DNA of 46,880 nucleotides, taken from NCBI GenBank assembly GCA_026391855.1, contig JAPLDE010000056.1, positions 1-46,880 on the forward strand, written 5' to 3'. Shown here piece by piece: positions 22,110 through 31,283 of the stretch (the first letter of the stretch is position 1; every line of letters begins with the position of its first letter). Source of the stretch: Bacteroidota bacterium (GTDB taxonomy: Bacteria > Bacteroidota > Bacteroidia > Bacteroidales > CAIXZF01). The notes beneath the pieces are model-generated. The model searched no databases, had not been told where the DNA came from, and saw nothing but the letters and a program-made list of their open reading frames with translations. A program made the position numbers and the translations under genes.

Positions 22110-23045
22110 TTATTGGATAATCAGTTTGCCGAATGAAACGAGCCGTTTGGTATCATAAATTCGATAAAAGTATATTCCGGCCGGCAGACCGTTTCTTTCC
22201 AGTACGCTGATAGGTTTAGCAAGGTCAATTTCCCTGACTTTGAATCCGAGAATGTTAAATAATTGCATTCCGGGTTTTTTCAAATGACCTGGGACTTCTA
22301 CCATGGCAACTGTATTAAAAGGATTGGGCTTAATTAAGACATCTTCTTTTAATTCAGGATTCACGGAAATGTCCATGGTTAATTCACAAAGACCGCCTGA
22401 ATTAGGAAAAAGTGCAATATTATCCCTGGAAAAACAATAGAGATATCCACCAACTTCAAAGCCAACAAGCCCTTCGATCAAACCTGACTTACTTCCAATG
22501 CCTTCCACAATAAAACCCTGTAATGAAGATTCATTTATAACAAACTGTTTCCGGTATTGCGTACCTACCAGAATGGAATCTATCGCAGACACATAGCCAC
22601 TCCCATAGCAATTATAAGTATGAAGCGTATCTCCCACATTCAGGCTGAAATCATACAATACGTTTTCGACAGTATCACCGGCAGGAATGATGTACACCTT
22701 GCGCAGCAAGGTATCCTGCCGGAATGCAAGGCAGTAACACGGTGTTGAACTGTAGCTCCAGAAGTCACACAGGTGTGAATTGAAATTCGGTAATCCATTC
22801 CATCCAAAGAACCAGATCTTATGATAATTAACTGAACCGATGGAAGTATCTCCGGACAGGTAATAACACCTGTCATAGCATTGGCCCGCTTCCGGCTCCC
22901 ATCCGCCAGAGGTAACATACCAGGCAGCATTAGCCTCCGGAAATGGATGATAAACCGAAATCTGGCCCTTGGCCAGTACTGAGGAAAACAGAATGAAAGC
23001 TACCATGAGGCTCCCTTTTACAGTGGGCTGGTTTGAACTACTCAT
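22110..23045 (-). CDS. Secreted protein with T9SS type A sorting domain
   Basis: A 311-aa protein. A signal peptide is likely at the N-terminus (GSLMVAFILFSSVLAKGQ). The central region has many Cys and Trp/Tyr residues (GQCYDRCYYLSGDTS, LCDFWSYSSTPCYC). The last 80 residues form a typical T9SS C-terminal domain: IKPNPFNTVAMVEVP, MQLFNILGFKVREID, NGLPAGIYFYRIYD and a final GKLIIQ. It should be exported across the outer membrane by the type IX system. The function of the middle part is unknown. It is a host gene lying inside the phage debris. Confidence 0.82.
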   Translation of the reverse strand: MSSSNQPTVKGSLMVAFILFSSVLAKGQISVYHPFPEANAAWYVTSGGWEPEAGQCYDRCYYLSGDTSIGSVNYHKIWFFGWNGLPNFNSHLCDFWSYSSTPCYCLAFRQDTLLRKVYIIPAGDTVENVLYDFSLNVGDTLHTYNCYGSGYVSAIDSILVGTQYRKQFVINESSLQGFIVEGIGSKSGLIEGLVGFEVGGYLYCFSRDNIALFPNSGGLCELTMDISVNPELKEDVLIKPNPFNTVAMVEVPGHLKKPGMQLFNILGFKVREIDLAKPISVLERNGLPAGIYFYRIYDTKRLVSFGKLIIQ

Positions 23046-23170
23046 ACGATTCAATTCCAGGTTACATTAAACTTTTTTTTATCAATACGTAGATCAAAAT
23101 AATCACAACCAACAGAGCTAGTTGTTAAGGATCAAGATCCGCTCCAATCAAATATGCATAGCTTAACCAG

Positions 23171-23178
23171 CAAATTTA
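23171..23178 (-). promoter_or_regulatory. Putative -7 box for the T9SS protein gene
   Basis: The minus strand reads TAAATTTG, a match to TAnnTTTG, 126 bp before the ATG at 23045. No -33 box was found at the usual spacing. Confidence 0.3.
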
Positions 23179-23241
23179 CATCATTTTACCTTAAATTATT
23201 TAGCAGACTTATAATTCTATCCCAACAAAGGAGATTTGCGA

Positions 23242-23790
23242 TCAATTAAAACCTCTGCATAAGTTTAACTGAACTGAATTTATATTGGGGAAATATGTAA
23301 TTCCATATTTCCAGGAATCTTTGCAGATATGAAATGATAATCCAGGGTTATAAATATGGTGTGAAAATAATAAACTTGATCCCACTATTAGCCTCGGCAT
23401 CTTAACTCCCCGGCTGGGGCTAATAAAGATTAATTTCCGTTCCCTTCTTTTCAAAAACTCCATCCTCGTTCTCTGCAACTCATTCATACTGACTTCATTC
23501 TCAATAGCCACCAAAGCGCTGGTGTCATTCTTCAGGGTATCCCTGTAGCAATTCACAGCCAAGCAAGCAGCCAGGATAGCAGCTGTGTCTATCTTCTCCC
23601 GGTACCAGTGACTGGAACCGGTATCCCGGTAAACCAGGTGTGGCTTATATATAATGGTATCCTGAATTACTGTATCCCCGGGGATAGTGTCCACCCTGGG
23701 AGGTAGACACTCAACCTTTGGCGAACATTCCCGGAGATACAGGATCACCAGCAGCAACAAAGCGATGATGACCCATGGAAGCGTTTTCAT
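23242..23790 (-). CDS. Spanin-like phage lysis protein (182 aa)
   Basis: A 182-aa protein. An N-terminal membrane anchor (residues about 4-22, LPWVIIALLLLVILYLRECS) is followed by a periplasmic region with repeated Asp/Thr-Pro stretches (VDTIPGDTVIQDTIIYKP) and a coiled-coil-like segment (VSMNELQRTRMEFLKRRERK). This is the usual layout of Rz-type proteins after holins in Bacteroidota prophages. Its ATG overlaps the holin remnant's stop by 4 bp. The C-terminal 60 residues look like a small beta domain. The gene appears intact. Confidence 0.6.
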   Translation of the reverse strand: MKTLPWVIIALLLLVILYLRECSPKVECLPPRVDTIPGDTVIQDTIIYKPHLVYRDTGSSHWYREKIDTAAILAACLAVNCYRDTLKNDTSALVAIENEVSMNELQRTRMEFLKRRERKLIFISPSRGVKMPRLIVGSSLLFSHHIYNPGLSFHICKDSWKYGITYFPNINSVQLNLCRGFN

Positions 23791-23913
23791 GCCTGGGGAT
23801 CGTGGGCAAAGAATGCCAGGATGAATCCTGACACAATCGGAATGAAGGTCTTCATCGAATCCATGAAACCGGATAGTTCGGTCATGGATACTTTACCCAG
23901 TGCTAACAGCAAA
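23787..23913 (-). pseudogene. Truncated second holin
   Basis: From about 23913 the frame reads LALGKVSMTELSGFMDSMKT and on to FILAFFAHDPQA at the stop. This is the C-terminal half of the holin whose N-terminal half lies at 1-121. The 40-base overlap region differs at only a few positions. The 5' part has been replaced by a half copy of the palindromic repeat. Confidence 0.8.
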
Positions 23914-23970
23914 AAATTGAAGGCAAAAAGCTGAAGGCACAAGTGAAGTTTTAAGGAAAAAGTAATTTGT
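23908..23970. repeat. Palindromic repeat family, half copy in the holin remnant
   Basis: Left-arm sequence only (AAAAAATTGAAGGCAAAAAG, then AAGTGAAGTTTTAAG) followed by AAAAAGTAATTTGTTTA, the same centre as copy 1 at 1101-1232. The right arm is missing. Confidence 0.78.
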
Positions 23971-24018
23971 TTAAGGTTCATAAAAACCATTTAAATTTGG
24001 TCTGTAAAGGGTTAAATC

Positions 24019-24489
24019 ATGGAAAAGCTTTCATTTTTTGGATGTGGGCCGAAAATCGGCAGGATTACATTGCCATATTTGGCGATAACCATCACATTAT
24101 CAATTATTTTCCCTTCCGTCTTCCAGTTTGGTAAGACAGTCCAACAGCCTTTTCTAATTGCCGGAATCATATTATTGGTTATTTCTCTCGTCTTCTATTT
24201 CTCTACGCTGCGCACTATGCTACCCGGTATAAAAGAGAATCGGCTGATCACCAAAGGTGGTTACCGGCTTTGCAGAAATCCCCTGTATTCAGCCATTTTA
24301 TTCTTTATGATTCCCGGATTAAGCATGGTAATGAACTCATGGTTTATCCTGACTTCCACCCTTATAGGGTACCTGGTTTTCAGAAAGTATATTGTTGAGG
24401 AGGAAGGACAATTAGAGCGAATATTCGGAGAAGAATACCTGAAGTATAAAAGAGGTACTTCGCAAATTTTTCCTTTGAAGCTGTGGTAA
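24019..24489 (+). CDS. ICMT/PEMT-like membrane methyltransferase
   Basis: A 156-aa membrane protein with four hydrophobic segments. The C-terminal signature TKGGYRLCRNPLYSAILFFM and EEGQLERIFGEEYLKYKRGTSQIFP is that of isoprenylcysteine carboxyl methyltransferase and phospholipid N-methyltransferase-like bacterial proteins, which bind SAM in this region. The substrate is unknown; bacterial members act on lipids or small molecules. It is convergent with PBP1A and appears to be the first host gene right of the phage debris. Confidence 0.82.
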   Translation: MEKLSFFGCGPKIGRITLPYLAITITLSIIFPSVFQFGKTVQQPFLIAGIILLVISLVFYFSTLRTMLPGIKENRLITKGGYRLCRNPLYSAILFFMIPGLSMVMNSWFILTSTLIGYLVFRKYIVEEEGQLERIFGEEYLKYKRGTSQIFPLKLW

Positions 24490-24686
24490 TATTTTCAAAA
24501 TGAGTAAATTAACCACAATAGGCACAATAGGGCACAATAGAAGTTTCATCATTTTCCTGATGTGCTTTTTCCTTTAAAGGTGAATTTTTCCTTGCCTGGT
24601 TGCTTTTTGTTAACCGCAAAGGATTTCTTTCCACTGTGGACTGCCAACTGCCCACTGCCCACTGCCGACTGCAGACTGGAATATTG
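24490..24686. repeat. Convergent intergenic region with short repeats
   Basis: Contains AGGCACAAT and AGGGCACAAT direct repeats (about 24519-24540) and a run of CTGCC-type units (CTGCCAACTGCCCACTGCCC) at about 24642-24672. These are simple tandem repeats of 7-8 bp. No gene was found, and no clean terminator. Confidence 0.6.
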
Positions 24687-27092
24687 CTATTCGATCCGTA
24701 AACTGTCATTTATTATCAAGGAGGAATCTGCCGGGATGGTGTCGGAAGGGGGCAGGAGGGTATGACAGGTGTATTCGCGGGTGATCTTGGCCTCGGGCTT
24801 TTTGAAGCGACCGCCGAGGTTTTTGAATCGTTTGTCGGAGATCACCTTTTCCATAAAGAGGCCATAGATGGGTAGGGCTGTTTTGCAGCCTTCGCCCAGT
24901 TCGGAAGATTTGAAATGGACGCTCCTGTTATCGCCGCCAACCCAGGCGCCGCCTATCAGGTTGGGTGTTACCCCGATAAACCAGCCATCGGAATGGTTGC
25001 TGGATGTGCCGGTTTTTCCGCCGAAATCGGACTGAAAACGGAAAAGGTCGTATTCGAACAGGGCCTGTGTAGTACCGCCGGGTTCGGTCAGCCCGGCCTG
25101 TAAGAGCGTTTGCAGATAAAAAGCTGTTTCTTCTGACAGCACCCTCTTCTTTTCTTCTTTATTCTCATAGATCACACGGCCATCTTTATCTTCGATACGG
25201 GTTACCAGCACCGGGTCTATGGCATAGCCCCCGTTAACCATGGGGCAGTAGGCATTGACCAGTTCGAACAGGGAGACGTCGCTGGAGCCCAAGCAAATAG
25301 AGGGCACATCCTGGATAGGAGTGGTAATTCCCATCAGGGCGGCATATTCCTTCACTTTCTGAAAGCCCATGATTTTGGTTAACTGGACAGCGATGGAGTT
25401 GATGGATTTGGCAAAGGCATATTTCAGGGTGACCTCCCTTCCGGAAAAGGTGGCATCAGCATTCCTGGGCGACCATGATTTTGTCTGGCCGTTCTCCTGG
25501 TAGGTGTAGGTGACCGGAACGTCACTGAACTTGTCGCATGGGCCATATCCCTGGTCCAAAGCGGCGGCATATACAAAAGCCTTAAAGGTTGACCCGGGCT
25601 GGCGGCGGGATTGTTTAACGTGGTCGAATTTGAAATATTTATGATTTATCCCGCCTACCCAAACTTTAATGAAACCGGTATTCTGGTCCATGGCAAAGAA
25701 ACCGGCATGCAGAAAGCGGTTATAATACCGGATTGAATCGAGGAAGCTGAGAGTGGTATCCATTTCTCCTTTCCAGGAGAATACCTTCATTTTTTTGGGA
25801 AGGCTGAGGTAATAATCGATGGAGTCGGGCAGGGCTTTGTACTTGGTTTTCAGGTTGTTATAATACACTGTGCCAGCAGCAATGTTGGTGATATACCCGG
25901 GAATTTCAACACCATGCCTGTCGCTCCATGGGTTTTGACCTTCCCATTGCTGATAGAATCTTTTCTGCAGGCGTTTCATGTGGGTTGTCACGGCTTCTTC
26001 GGCCAGCGCCTGTAACCTGGAATCGACAGTACAGTATATTTTCAAACCATCTTCAAACAGGTCTCTGTCATTTGTTTTCAACCATGTTCTCAGGTAGTTG
26101 CTGACGGCATCCCTGAGGTAGCTTGAGCCTTCAGCAGTGCTGCTCTCACTCTGGTAATCGAGTTTCATAGGAAGCTGAACCAGAGAGTCATGGGCTTCCT
26201 GTGTAATAGAATGATTTTTAAGCATTTGCCCCAATACCACGTTGCGACGCTGAAGGGCATTATCAGGGTGAAGAACGGGGCTGTAATAGGTGGGCGCTTT
26301 CAACATGCCGATGAGCAGGGCGGTTTCTTCGGGCCTCAGTTCGGCAGGCAGTTTGTTAAAGAAGGTTTTGCAGGCTGTTTTCAAACCAAAGGAATTGCTG
26401 CCGAAGTCGATGGTATTACAATACATGGTAAGGATCTTTTCCTTTGGGTACAGCCATTCTATTTTCAGTGCGGTAATCCATTCTTTGGTTTTGTATATCA
26501 ATACGTTAGAATATGGGATATACCCCAGCAGCCCTCTTGAATAATTCGACCTGGTTTTAAAGAGGTTTTTAACCAGTTGCTGGGTAATGGTACTTCCGCC
26601 CCTTTTTTCCCCTTTAGCCATGTAATAAAAGACGGAGAGGGTTGCTTTGAAATCGATGCCATGATGTTGGTAGAACCGGCTGTCCTCAGTAGAAATGAGG
26701 GCATGAAAGAAGCTGGTGGGTATGTCCTGATATTGGAGCGGTGTACGGTTCTCGTCGTAGTATTTTGCCACCAGCACACCGTCAGCAGAGTATAATTCGG
26801 AGGTTAGTTTCTGGTCGGGGTTAAAGATATACCGGATGCGGGGTGATTTTCCGAACATCCATAAGAAATTAACATCTACCAGAAAAAGAAATAACAGCAT
26901 TAAAATCAATAAGTTACCTATTCGCCAAAGGATTTTATATTTCCATTTCATTCCCTTGGGTGGTATAAAGAATTTCCTGTTGATGAAGGTAAAAACAGAC
27001 CAGGCCAGTTTGATGTATTTCCAGGCGAGCGGGTAAAAGACCAGCCAGGTCTTTTGAATGAAGGAAAACAGCTTTTCAACCAATCGATTCAT
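24687..27092 (-). CDS. Penicillin-binding protein 1A, bifunctional
   Basis: An 801-aa class A PBP. One N-terminal transmembrane helix (about 58-75). The GT51 transglycosylase domain has the catalytic Glu in ISTEDSRFYQHHG and GGSTITQQLVKNLF. The transpeptidase domain shows all three motifs: Ser in QPGSTFK, SIN in AKSINSIAVQL, and KTG in GGKTGTSSN. It polymerises and cross-links peptidoglycan in the periplasm. ATG at 27092 starts 1 bp after the protease stop, in one operon. A GTG at 27101 is an alternative start. Length is normal. Confidence 0.92.
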   Translation of the reverse strand: MNRLVEKLFSFIQKTWLVFYPLAWKYIKLAWSVFTFINRKFFIPPKGMKWKYKILWRIGNLLILMLLFLFLVDVNFLWMFGKSPRIRYIFNPDQKLTSELYSADGVLVAKYYDENRTPLQYQDIPTSFFHALISTEDSRFYQHHGIDFKATLSVFYYMAKGEKRGGSTITQQLVKNLFKTRSNYSRGLLGYIPYSNVLIYKTKEWITALKIEWLYPKEKILTMYCNTIDFGSNSFGLKTACKTFFNKLPAELRPEETALLIGMLKAPTYYSPVLHPDNALQRRNVVLGQMLKNHSITQEAHDSLVQLPMKLDYQSESSTAEGSSYLRDAVSNYLRTWLKTNDRDLFEDGLKIYCTVDSRLQALAEEAVTTHMKRLQKRFYQQWEGQNPWSDRHGVEIPGYITNIAAGTVYYNNLKTKYKALPDSIDYYLSLPKKMKVFSWKGEMDTTLSFLDSIRYYNRFLHAGFFAMDQNTGFIKVWVGGINHKYFKFDHVKQSRRQPGSTFKAFVYAAALDQGYGPCDKFSDVPVTYTYQENGQTKSWSPRNADATFSGREVTLKYAFAKSINSIAVQLTKIMGFQKVKEYAALMGITTPIQDVPSICLGSSDVSLFELVNAYCPMVNGGYAIDPVLVTRIEDKDGRVIYENKEEKKRVLSEETAFYLQTLLQAGLTEPGGTTQALFEYDLFRFQSDFGGKTGTSSNHSDGWFIGVTPNLIGGAWVGGDNRSVHFKSSELGEGCKTALPIYGLFMEKVISDKRFKNLGGRFKKPEAKITREYTCHTLLPPSDTIPADSSLIINDSLRIE

Positions 27093-27093
27093 A

Positions 27094-28341
27094 TCATTCA
27101 CATTTTGTTCCGGCCAAAGAGATGGCTTTTAACCTGGACAGCAGGGGAGGGTGGGAATAATAGCAGAAAACATAAACTGGATGGGGGCGCAGGTTGCTGA
27201 GGTGGTTTACCGAGATTTTTTTCAGGGCTTCAGCCAGGTCATGAGGGGAGTAAGTTTCTGCAGCAAATTTGTCGGCTTCGTATTCATATTTTCGGGAAAA
27301 ATAATGCGAAAGTATCCCTATAAAGAAGCTTACCGGAGTATAGAGCAAACCAAACCCGGTAAGGTTGAGGTGAAAGCTGGGTTTCAGGCCTCCCAGTGCG
27401 CCGGCCAGTACCTGGTTTTCAAGCAGCAATGACATCAGGAATAGGAAAAGTCCGGTCTGTAATGCAGACAACAGCAAAGATTTGAGTGTGTGTTTCTTCT
27501 TGTAATGTCCTATTTCATGAGCCAGTACGGCAACGATCTCTTCATCAGTATGTTCTTTGATGAGGGTATCGAAGAGGATGATCCGTTTCCTGGGGCCAAG
27601 CCCCGAAAAATAGGCATTTGCCTTGGTAGAGCGCCTGGAACCGTCGAGCACATAAATATTGTTAAGTTTAAACCCGACTTTCATTGAATAGCCGATAATC
27701 TTATTTCTGAGTTCACCTTCTTCGAGAGGGGTTTGTTTATTAAAGAGAGGGACGATAAGGGATGAATAGAACATATTCATGATGACGGAGAAGATCAGGA
27801 TCACTGCCCAGGTGATGAGCCAGAACCATTGCCCCGAACAACCATATACCCAGAGGATGATGGCCAGGATTCCGCCGCCGATAATAATAGAAAGCAACCA
27901 TCCTTTCACCTTGTCGAAAACAAACGTTTTCACCGAGGTAAGGTTAAACCCGAACTTCTTTTCAATATAAAAAGTATGGTAGACCTGGAAGGGCAGGCCC
28001 AGCAGGTCGGTTGCCAGCCCGAGTATTCCGAAGAAGAGAACAGCCCTGAAAAACGGCCCGCTGAACCACGATCCGACAGTGGTATCGAGCCAGCCCAGCA
28101 AACCCCAGCCGATGATCATCAGCATAACGAAAGTGGACAAGGAAGAGGTCAGGAGTTCAAAACGGTCGTTTACCTTTTCATAAAGCTGTGATTTTTTGTA
28201 TTTCTCTTCGTCATAAATCCCGGACAATTCAACAGGCAGCTTATCTGACCAGTACAAGCGGTTAAGCCAGTTCAGGTATCTTTCAGCAACGTACTGAATA
28301 ATAATAAGCAGGATGATGATCAGGAAAAAGTAGTTGGTCAT
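27094..28341 (-). CDS. M48-family membrane metalloprotease (Ste24/CAAX-type)
   Basis: A 415-aa, multi-pass membrane protein. The zinc motif is HEIGHYKKKH in LAHEIGH, followed by a downstream Glu in YEYEADKFAAE, as in Ste24-type CAAX peptidases. The N-terminal M48_N segment (ERYLNWLNRLYWSDKLP) supports Ste24 over the shorter HtpX. It probably takes part in membrane-protein quality control. It starts 20 bp after the YdcF-like stop and ends 1 bp before PBP1A. Confidence 0.9.
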   Translation of the reverse strand: MTNYFFLIIILLIIIQYVAERYLNWLNRLYWSDKLPVELSGIYDEEKYKKSQLYEKVNDRFELLTSSLSTFVMLMIIGWGLLGWLDTTVGSWFSGPFFRAVLFFGILGLATDLLGLPFQVYHTFYIEKKFGFNLTSVKTFVFDKVKGWLLSIIIGGGILAIILWVYGCSGQWFWLITWAVILIFSVIMNMFYSSLIVPLFNKQTPLEEGELRNKIIGYSMKVGFKLNNIYVLDGSRRSTKANAYFSGLGPRKRIILFDTLIKEHTDEEIVAVLAHEIGHYKKKHTLKSLLLSALQTGLFLFLMSLLLENQVLAGALGGLKPSFHLNLTGFGLLYTPVSFFIGILSHYFSRKYEYEADKFAAETYSPHDLAEALKKISVNHLSNLRPHPVYVFCYYSHPPLLSRLKAISLAGTKCE

Positions 28342-28361
28342 GTTTCTGAGAATAAAGATGA

Positions 28362-29132
28362 TCAGATATATCCCATGATGAGGTAAACCAGGAAACCGAC
28401 ACATTCATGGAATAAGCTCTGGTAGAAGATCAAACCGCCGATATTGGGTAAAAGCAGGTGTTCGGCGGTAAAGACCCGTTTTCCCACGTTTTTGTTGGTC
28501 GTAAAAAAATCACAGTTCAGCCCGACTTTACGGTAACAGGCTACAGCCCGTCTCATGTGAAAGGCTGAAGTGATCAGCAAATACCTGCCGTCCGGCAATT
28601 CTCTTTTCAGGATCTGAGCCGAGTATACGGCATTTTGCCTGGTATTGTCAGACAAAGAATCCACCAGGATATCGGTAGCCGGGATGCCAATTGACACCAG
28701 GTATTTTTTCAGCAGGGGTCCCTCTTTCATATCCCTGAGCCTGAAATCACCTGATCCTCCTGAAAGAAGAATCTTCCGGATGCGTCCTGCCTTGTAAAGG
28801 GAAAGAGCCTGAAGTATGCGATCGGTGTTATTTCTGAAGATGAGACGGTTGTTCTGCCTGTCTTCCTGAACCATGCCTCCTCCCAGCACGATACCGGCGT
28901 CGTAGACCTGTGCAAGATCGCTCACCCTGGTAACCGGTTTTTCCCACCATCTCATTATTTCATCGGCAATGAAGAGGTTCCCGAACAGAAAATACAAGAT
29001 GAAAGTCAGCCAGAGCAGTTTTTTAGCTTTCACCTTATTCTTAAGCAATAGACTGATTAACAGCAGAATGCCCAGCCACAAAAAAGGCGAAAGAAAGAAT
29101 TCCAGAATTTTCGACAGGTAAAAAAATATCAT
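28362..29132 (-). CDS. YdcF/ElyC-like DUF218 protein
   Basis: A 256-aa membrane protein. Two N-terminal hydrophobic helices are followed by the DUF218 domain: YDAGIVLGGGM, ILLSGGSGD, VDSLSDNTRQNAVYSA and LLITSAFHMRRA. E. coli relatives (ElyC, SanA) act in envelope integrity and lipid-carrier homeostasis, which fits its place in an operon with PBP1A. The start at 29132 was chosen because a longer frame runs back into the preceding gene. Confidence 0.86.
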   Translation of the reverse strand: MIFFYLSKILEFFLSPFLWLGILLLISLLLKNKVKAKKLLWLTFILYFLFGNLFIADEIMRWWEKPVTRVSDLAQVYDAGIVLGGGMVQEDRQNNRLIFRNNTDRILQALSLYKAGRIRKILLSGGSGDFRLRDMKEGPLLKKYLVSIGIPATDILVDSLSDNTRQNAVYSAQILKRELPDGRYLLITSAFHMRRAVACYRKVGLNCDFFTTNKNVGKRVFTAEHLLLPNIGGLIFYQSLFHECVGFLVYLIMGYI

Positions 29133-29149
29133 ATATACAGATAAAATCT

Positions 29150-31231
29150 TTAATAGCTGCCGGCTCTCTTCCTGAGAAACCACTCTGCAGACAACAAAAG
29201 TAACAGCAGAAGGAAGACCCAGGGCAGGTTGATCCAATCGTTGAACCGTTTCTGAGTATAGGAGATGTTTTTAATGTCTTCCCTTTTTAATAGCAGATCA
29301 GTCAGTTTTTGAGCATCCCTGGCCAGTACCATTTCTCCGTTGTGTTGATGGGCAAGGTTAAATAACAACGAAAAATCGGCTGTCGTATTCACATTTTCCA
29401 GGTGGACCGGAGCGATGGTAAATTCACCCTTTACCTGGTAGATCTTCCCGGAAATTTTTGTTTGCGCCATGTATCTGTATGTGCCGGGAGGGAATAAACC
29501 TGCATTCAGCTGATAGGCATTATTGCCCTTTGTAAATGAGAAAGGAAAGGTCTTGTTATCTTCATTAGTGATGGTAAGTTCTATCTCCGGGTCAGTAATA
29601 AGTTCATAGGATGGATTATAGACCTCGGCACTCATGGTGACCGGTTCATTTTCCTGGAACTGGTGGCTGCAATTCACCTTAAAAAAGTCCTTGGTAACCC
29701 TTACCGAAAGATATTGTATCGTTTTGGTTATCAATTCATTGAAAGCATCGTGGTTGTTTTTTCTCGAATACACGAACAACTTCCATTTCCATAATCCTTC
29801 GCCTGCGATCACGCCATACTTCCGGGTCGGTTCCTGTCCGAAGAGCAGCAAAGGCCTGTCGTAGACAAGGTTGCCGATTTTCTGGTAAAAAAGTGTTGAT
29901 GCAGAATTCTGGGTTTTATAATTGCCAAAGGGGCAATTCAGCGGGGGGAAGTCCTGGATGAGTTTCCTGGTTTCATCGGACAGGGTAAACAGGGCGAAAT
30001 CGTTTTTTAATGCCGGCTGGCTTTCTGTGAAGCTGACCTTATCCTGCTGAACCGATAACCCGGTTTTCAATGTATTAAAAAGAGGCAGATTTGAAGCGGC
30101 TCCAAGGATATAAAGTATGGGTATCCCTCCGTCGGCGGCTTTACTGATGACGGAGGCAGCATTCTGTCGTGCTGAAGGCAACTGATTGAGGATGACCAGG
30201 TTATATGGATTTACTGTTTCACTGAATTCGTCGATATTAGATACTTTTACTTCATAATTGGCATTGCTTTCGATGCCGTCTTTCAGTGCCGCCACATCAG
30301 GGTGAGGGACAGCCGTCAGAATGAGGATTTTTTCTTTTCCCTGGAGGACATTGACAAAAATATCCTGTTCGTTATTTGAAAGACTTATTTCAGCTGGTAA
30401 TTGGCTTAACCGGATGCGATACCGCTGGAGACCTGCTTCTTTGGCATCGAGCTGAAGATTGATGGTTTCCAGGTATTTTACTGAATTGATGGTGATATTT
30501 TTGGAGAATAGGATTTGATCTCCTTTCAATACTTTTAATGAACAGGAGGAACCCGGAAACTGGCTTGCCCTGACCAGTATCTCTACCGGGAATTTATTAC
30601 CCAGTATGGTAGTTCGGTTATAATTGACTTTGGCGATCAGCAGGTCTTTCTGAGGGGTAGTATCGCCCATAGCTATTGTATAAACGGGGAAAGTAACCTT
30701 TTCTGAGGAATACAGGGGGTTGATGCCTTTATTATACAGGCCATCACTGGCAATGACAAGCGCCCCCACATTCCGGTGCGCGTACCTTGTCTGGATCTCA
30801 TCAACAAGGTCAGTGATATTTGTTGTTTTTTGGTTGTACCGGAAGTTTATTTCTTCTGAAAACCTGTCGCCAAAGGAGTAAGAACGAACATCGAATTTTT
30901 TACCAAGGTCCCTGATCAGCGTACGAAGAACATCCGGGTAATCATTTTTGTAAAAGCTTGAATCCCTGTTAATAAGGATAGATTCGGATTGGTCCTGGGC
31001 GATAATAATGACCGGTTTTTCGACCTGTTTGACCAATGTTTTGAGCAAAGGAGAAAGGAGGAGGAAAGCGATGAGGCTGACAGACATGAATCTCAGACCG
31101 GTAAGGGCAAGCAGGAGCCTGTGTGAGAAATCATTTTTTGTGTCTTTATAATATAATATGGTAGCCAACCCTGCGCCGAGTGCGAGGCAGAAGATGATGA
31201 ACCAGAAAGGGTATTCGGTGACTATACTCAA
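29150..31231 (-). CDS. Large membrane protein with vWA-like domain (693 aa)
   Basis: A 693-aa protein. Two N-terminal transmembrane helices (about 9-27 and 45-65) are followed by a vWA-like domain with a MIDAS-type motif (AQDQSESIL) and a second acidic loop (VIASDGLYNKG). Then come beta-rich domains, and a final membrane helix (WVFLLLLLLLSAEWF). It belongs to the uncharacterised Bacteroidota membrane proteins related to BatA-type proteins. Only a TTG start (31231) is available in frame. It lies 52 bp after fabG. Confidence 0.72.
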   Translation of the reverse strand: MSIVTEYPFWFIIFCLALGAGLATILYYKDTKNDFSHRLLLALTGLRFMSVSLIAFLLLSPLLKTLVKQVEKPVIIIAQDQSESILINRDSSFYKNDYPDVLRTLIRDLGKKFDVRSYSFGDRFSEEINFRYNQKTTNITDLVDEIQTRYAHRNVGALVIASDGLYNKGINPLYSSEKVTFPVYTIAMGDTTPQKDLLIAKVNYNRTTILGNKFPVEILVRASQFPGSSCSLKVLKGDQILFSKNITINSVKYLETINLQLDAKEAGLQRYRIRLSQLPAEISLSNNEQDIFVNVLQGKEKILILTAVPHPDVAALKDGIESNANYEVKVSNIDEFSETVNPYNLVILNQLPSARQNAASVISKAADGGIPILYILGAASNLPLFNTLKTGLSVQQDKVSFTESQPALKNDFALFTLSDETRKLIQDFPPLNCPFGNYKTQNSASTLFYQKIGNLVYDRPLLLFGQEPTRKYGVIAGEGLWKWKLFVYSRKNNHDAFNELITKTIQYLSVRVTKDFFKVNCSHQFQENEPVTMSAEVYNPSYELITDPEIELTITNEDNKTFPFSFTKGNNAYQLNAGLFPPGTYRYMAQTKISGKIYQVKGEFTIAPVHLENVNTTADFSLLFNLAHQHNGEMVLARDAQKLTDLLLKREDIKNISYTQKRFNDWINLPWVFLLLLLLLSAEWFLRKRAGSY

Positions 31232-31283
31232 AACAGAATGTATTACAGTGAAAAAGATAATGTAGTAACGCCAGAAAGAGGGA

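Noticed and set aside
24509..24709. Small protein with a SRQWAVGSWQ-type sequence
   Set aside because: This is the translation of the CTGCC-type tandem repeat between two convergent genes.
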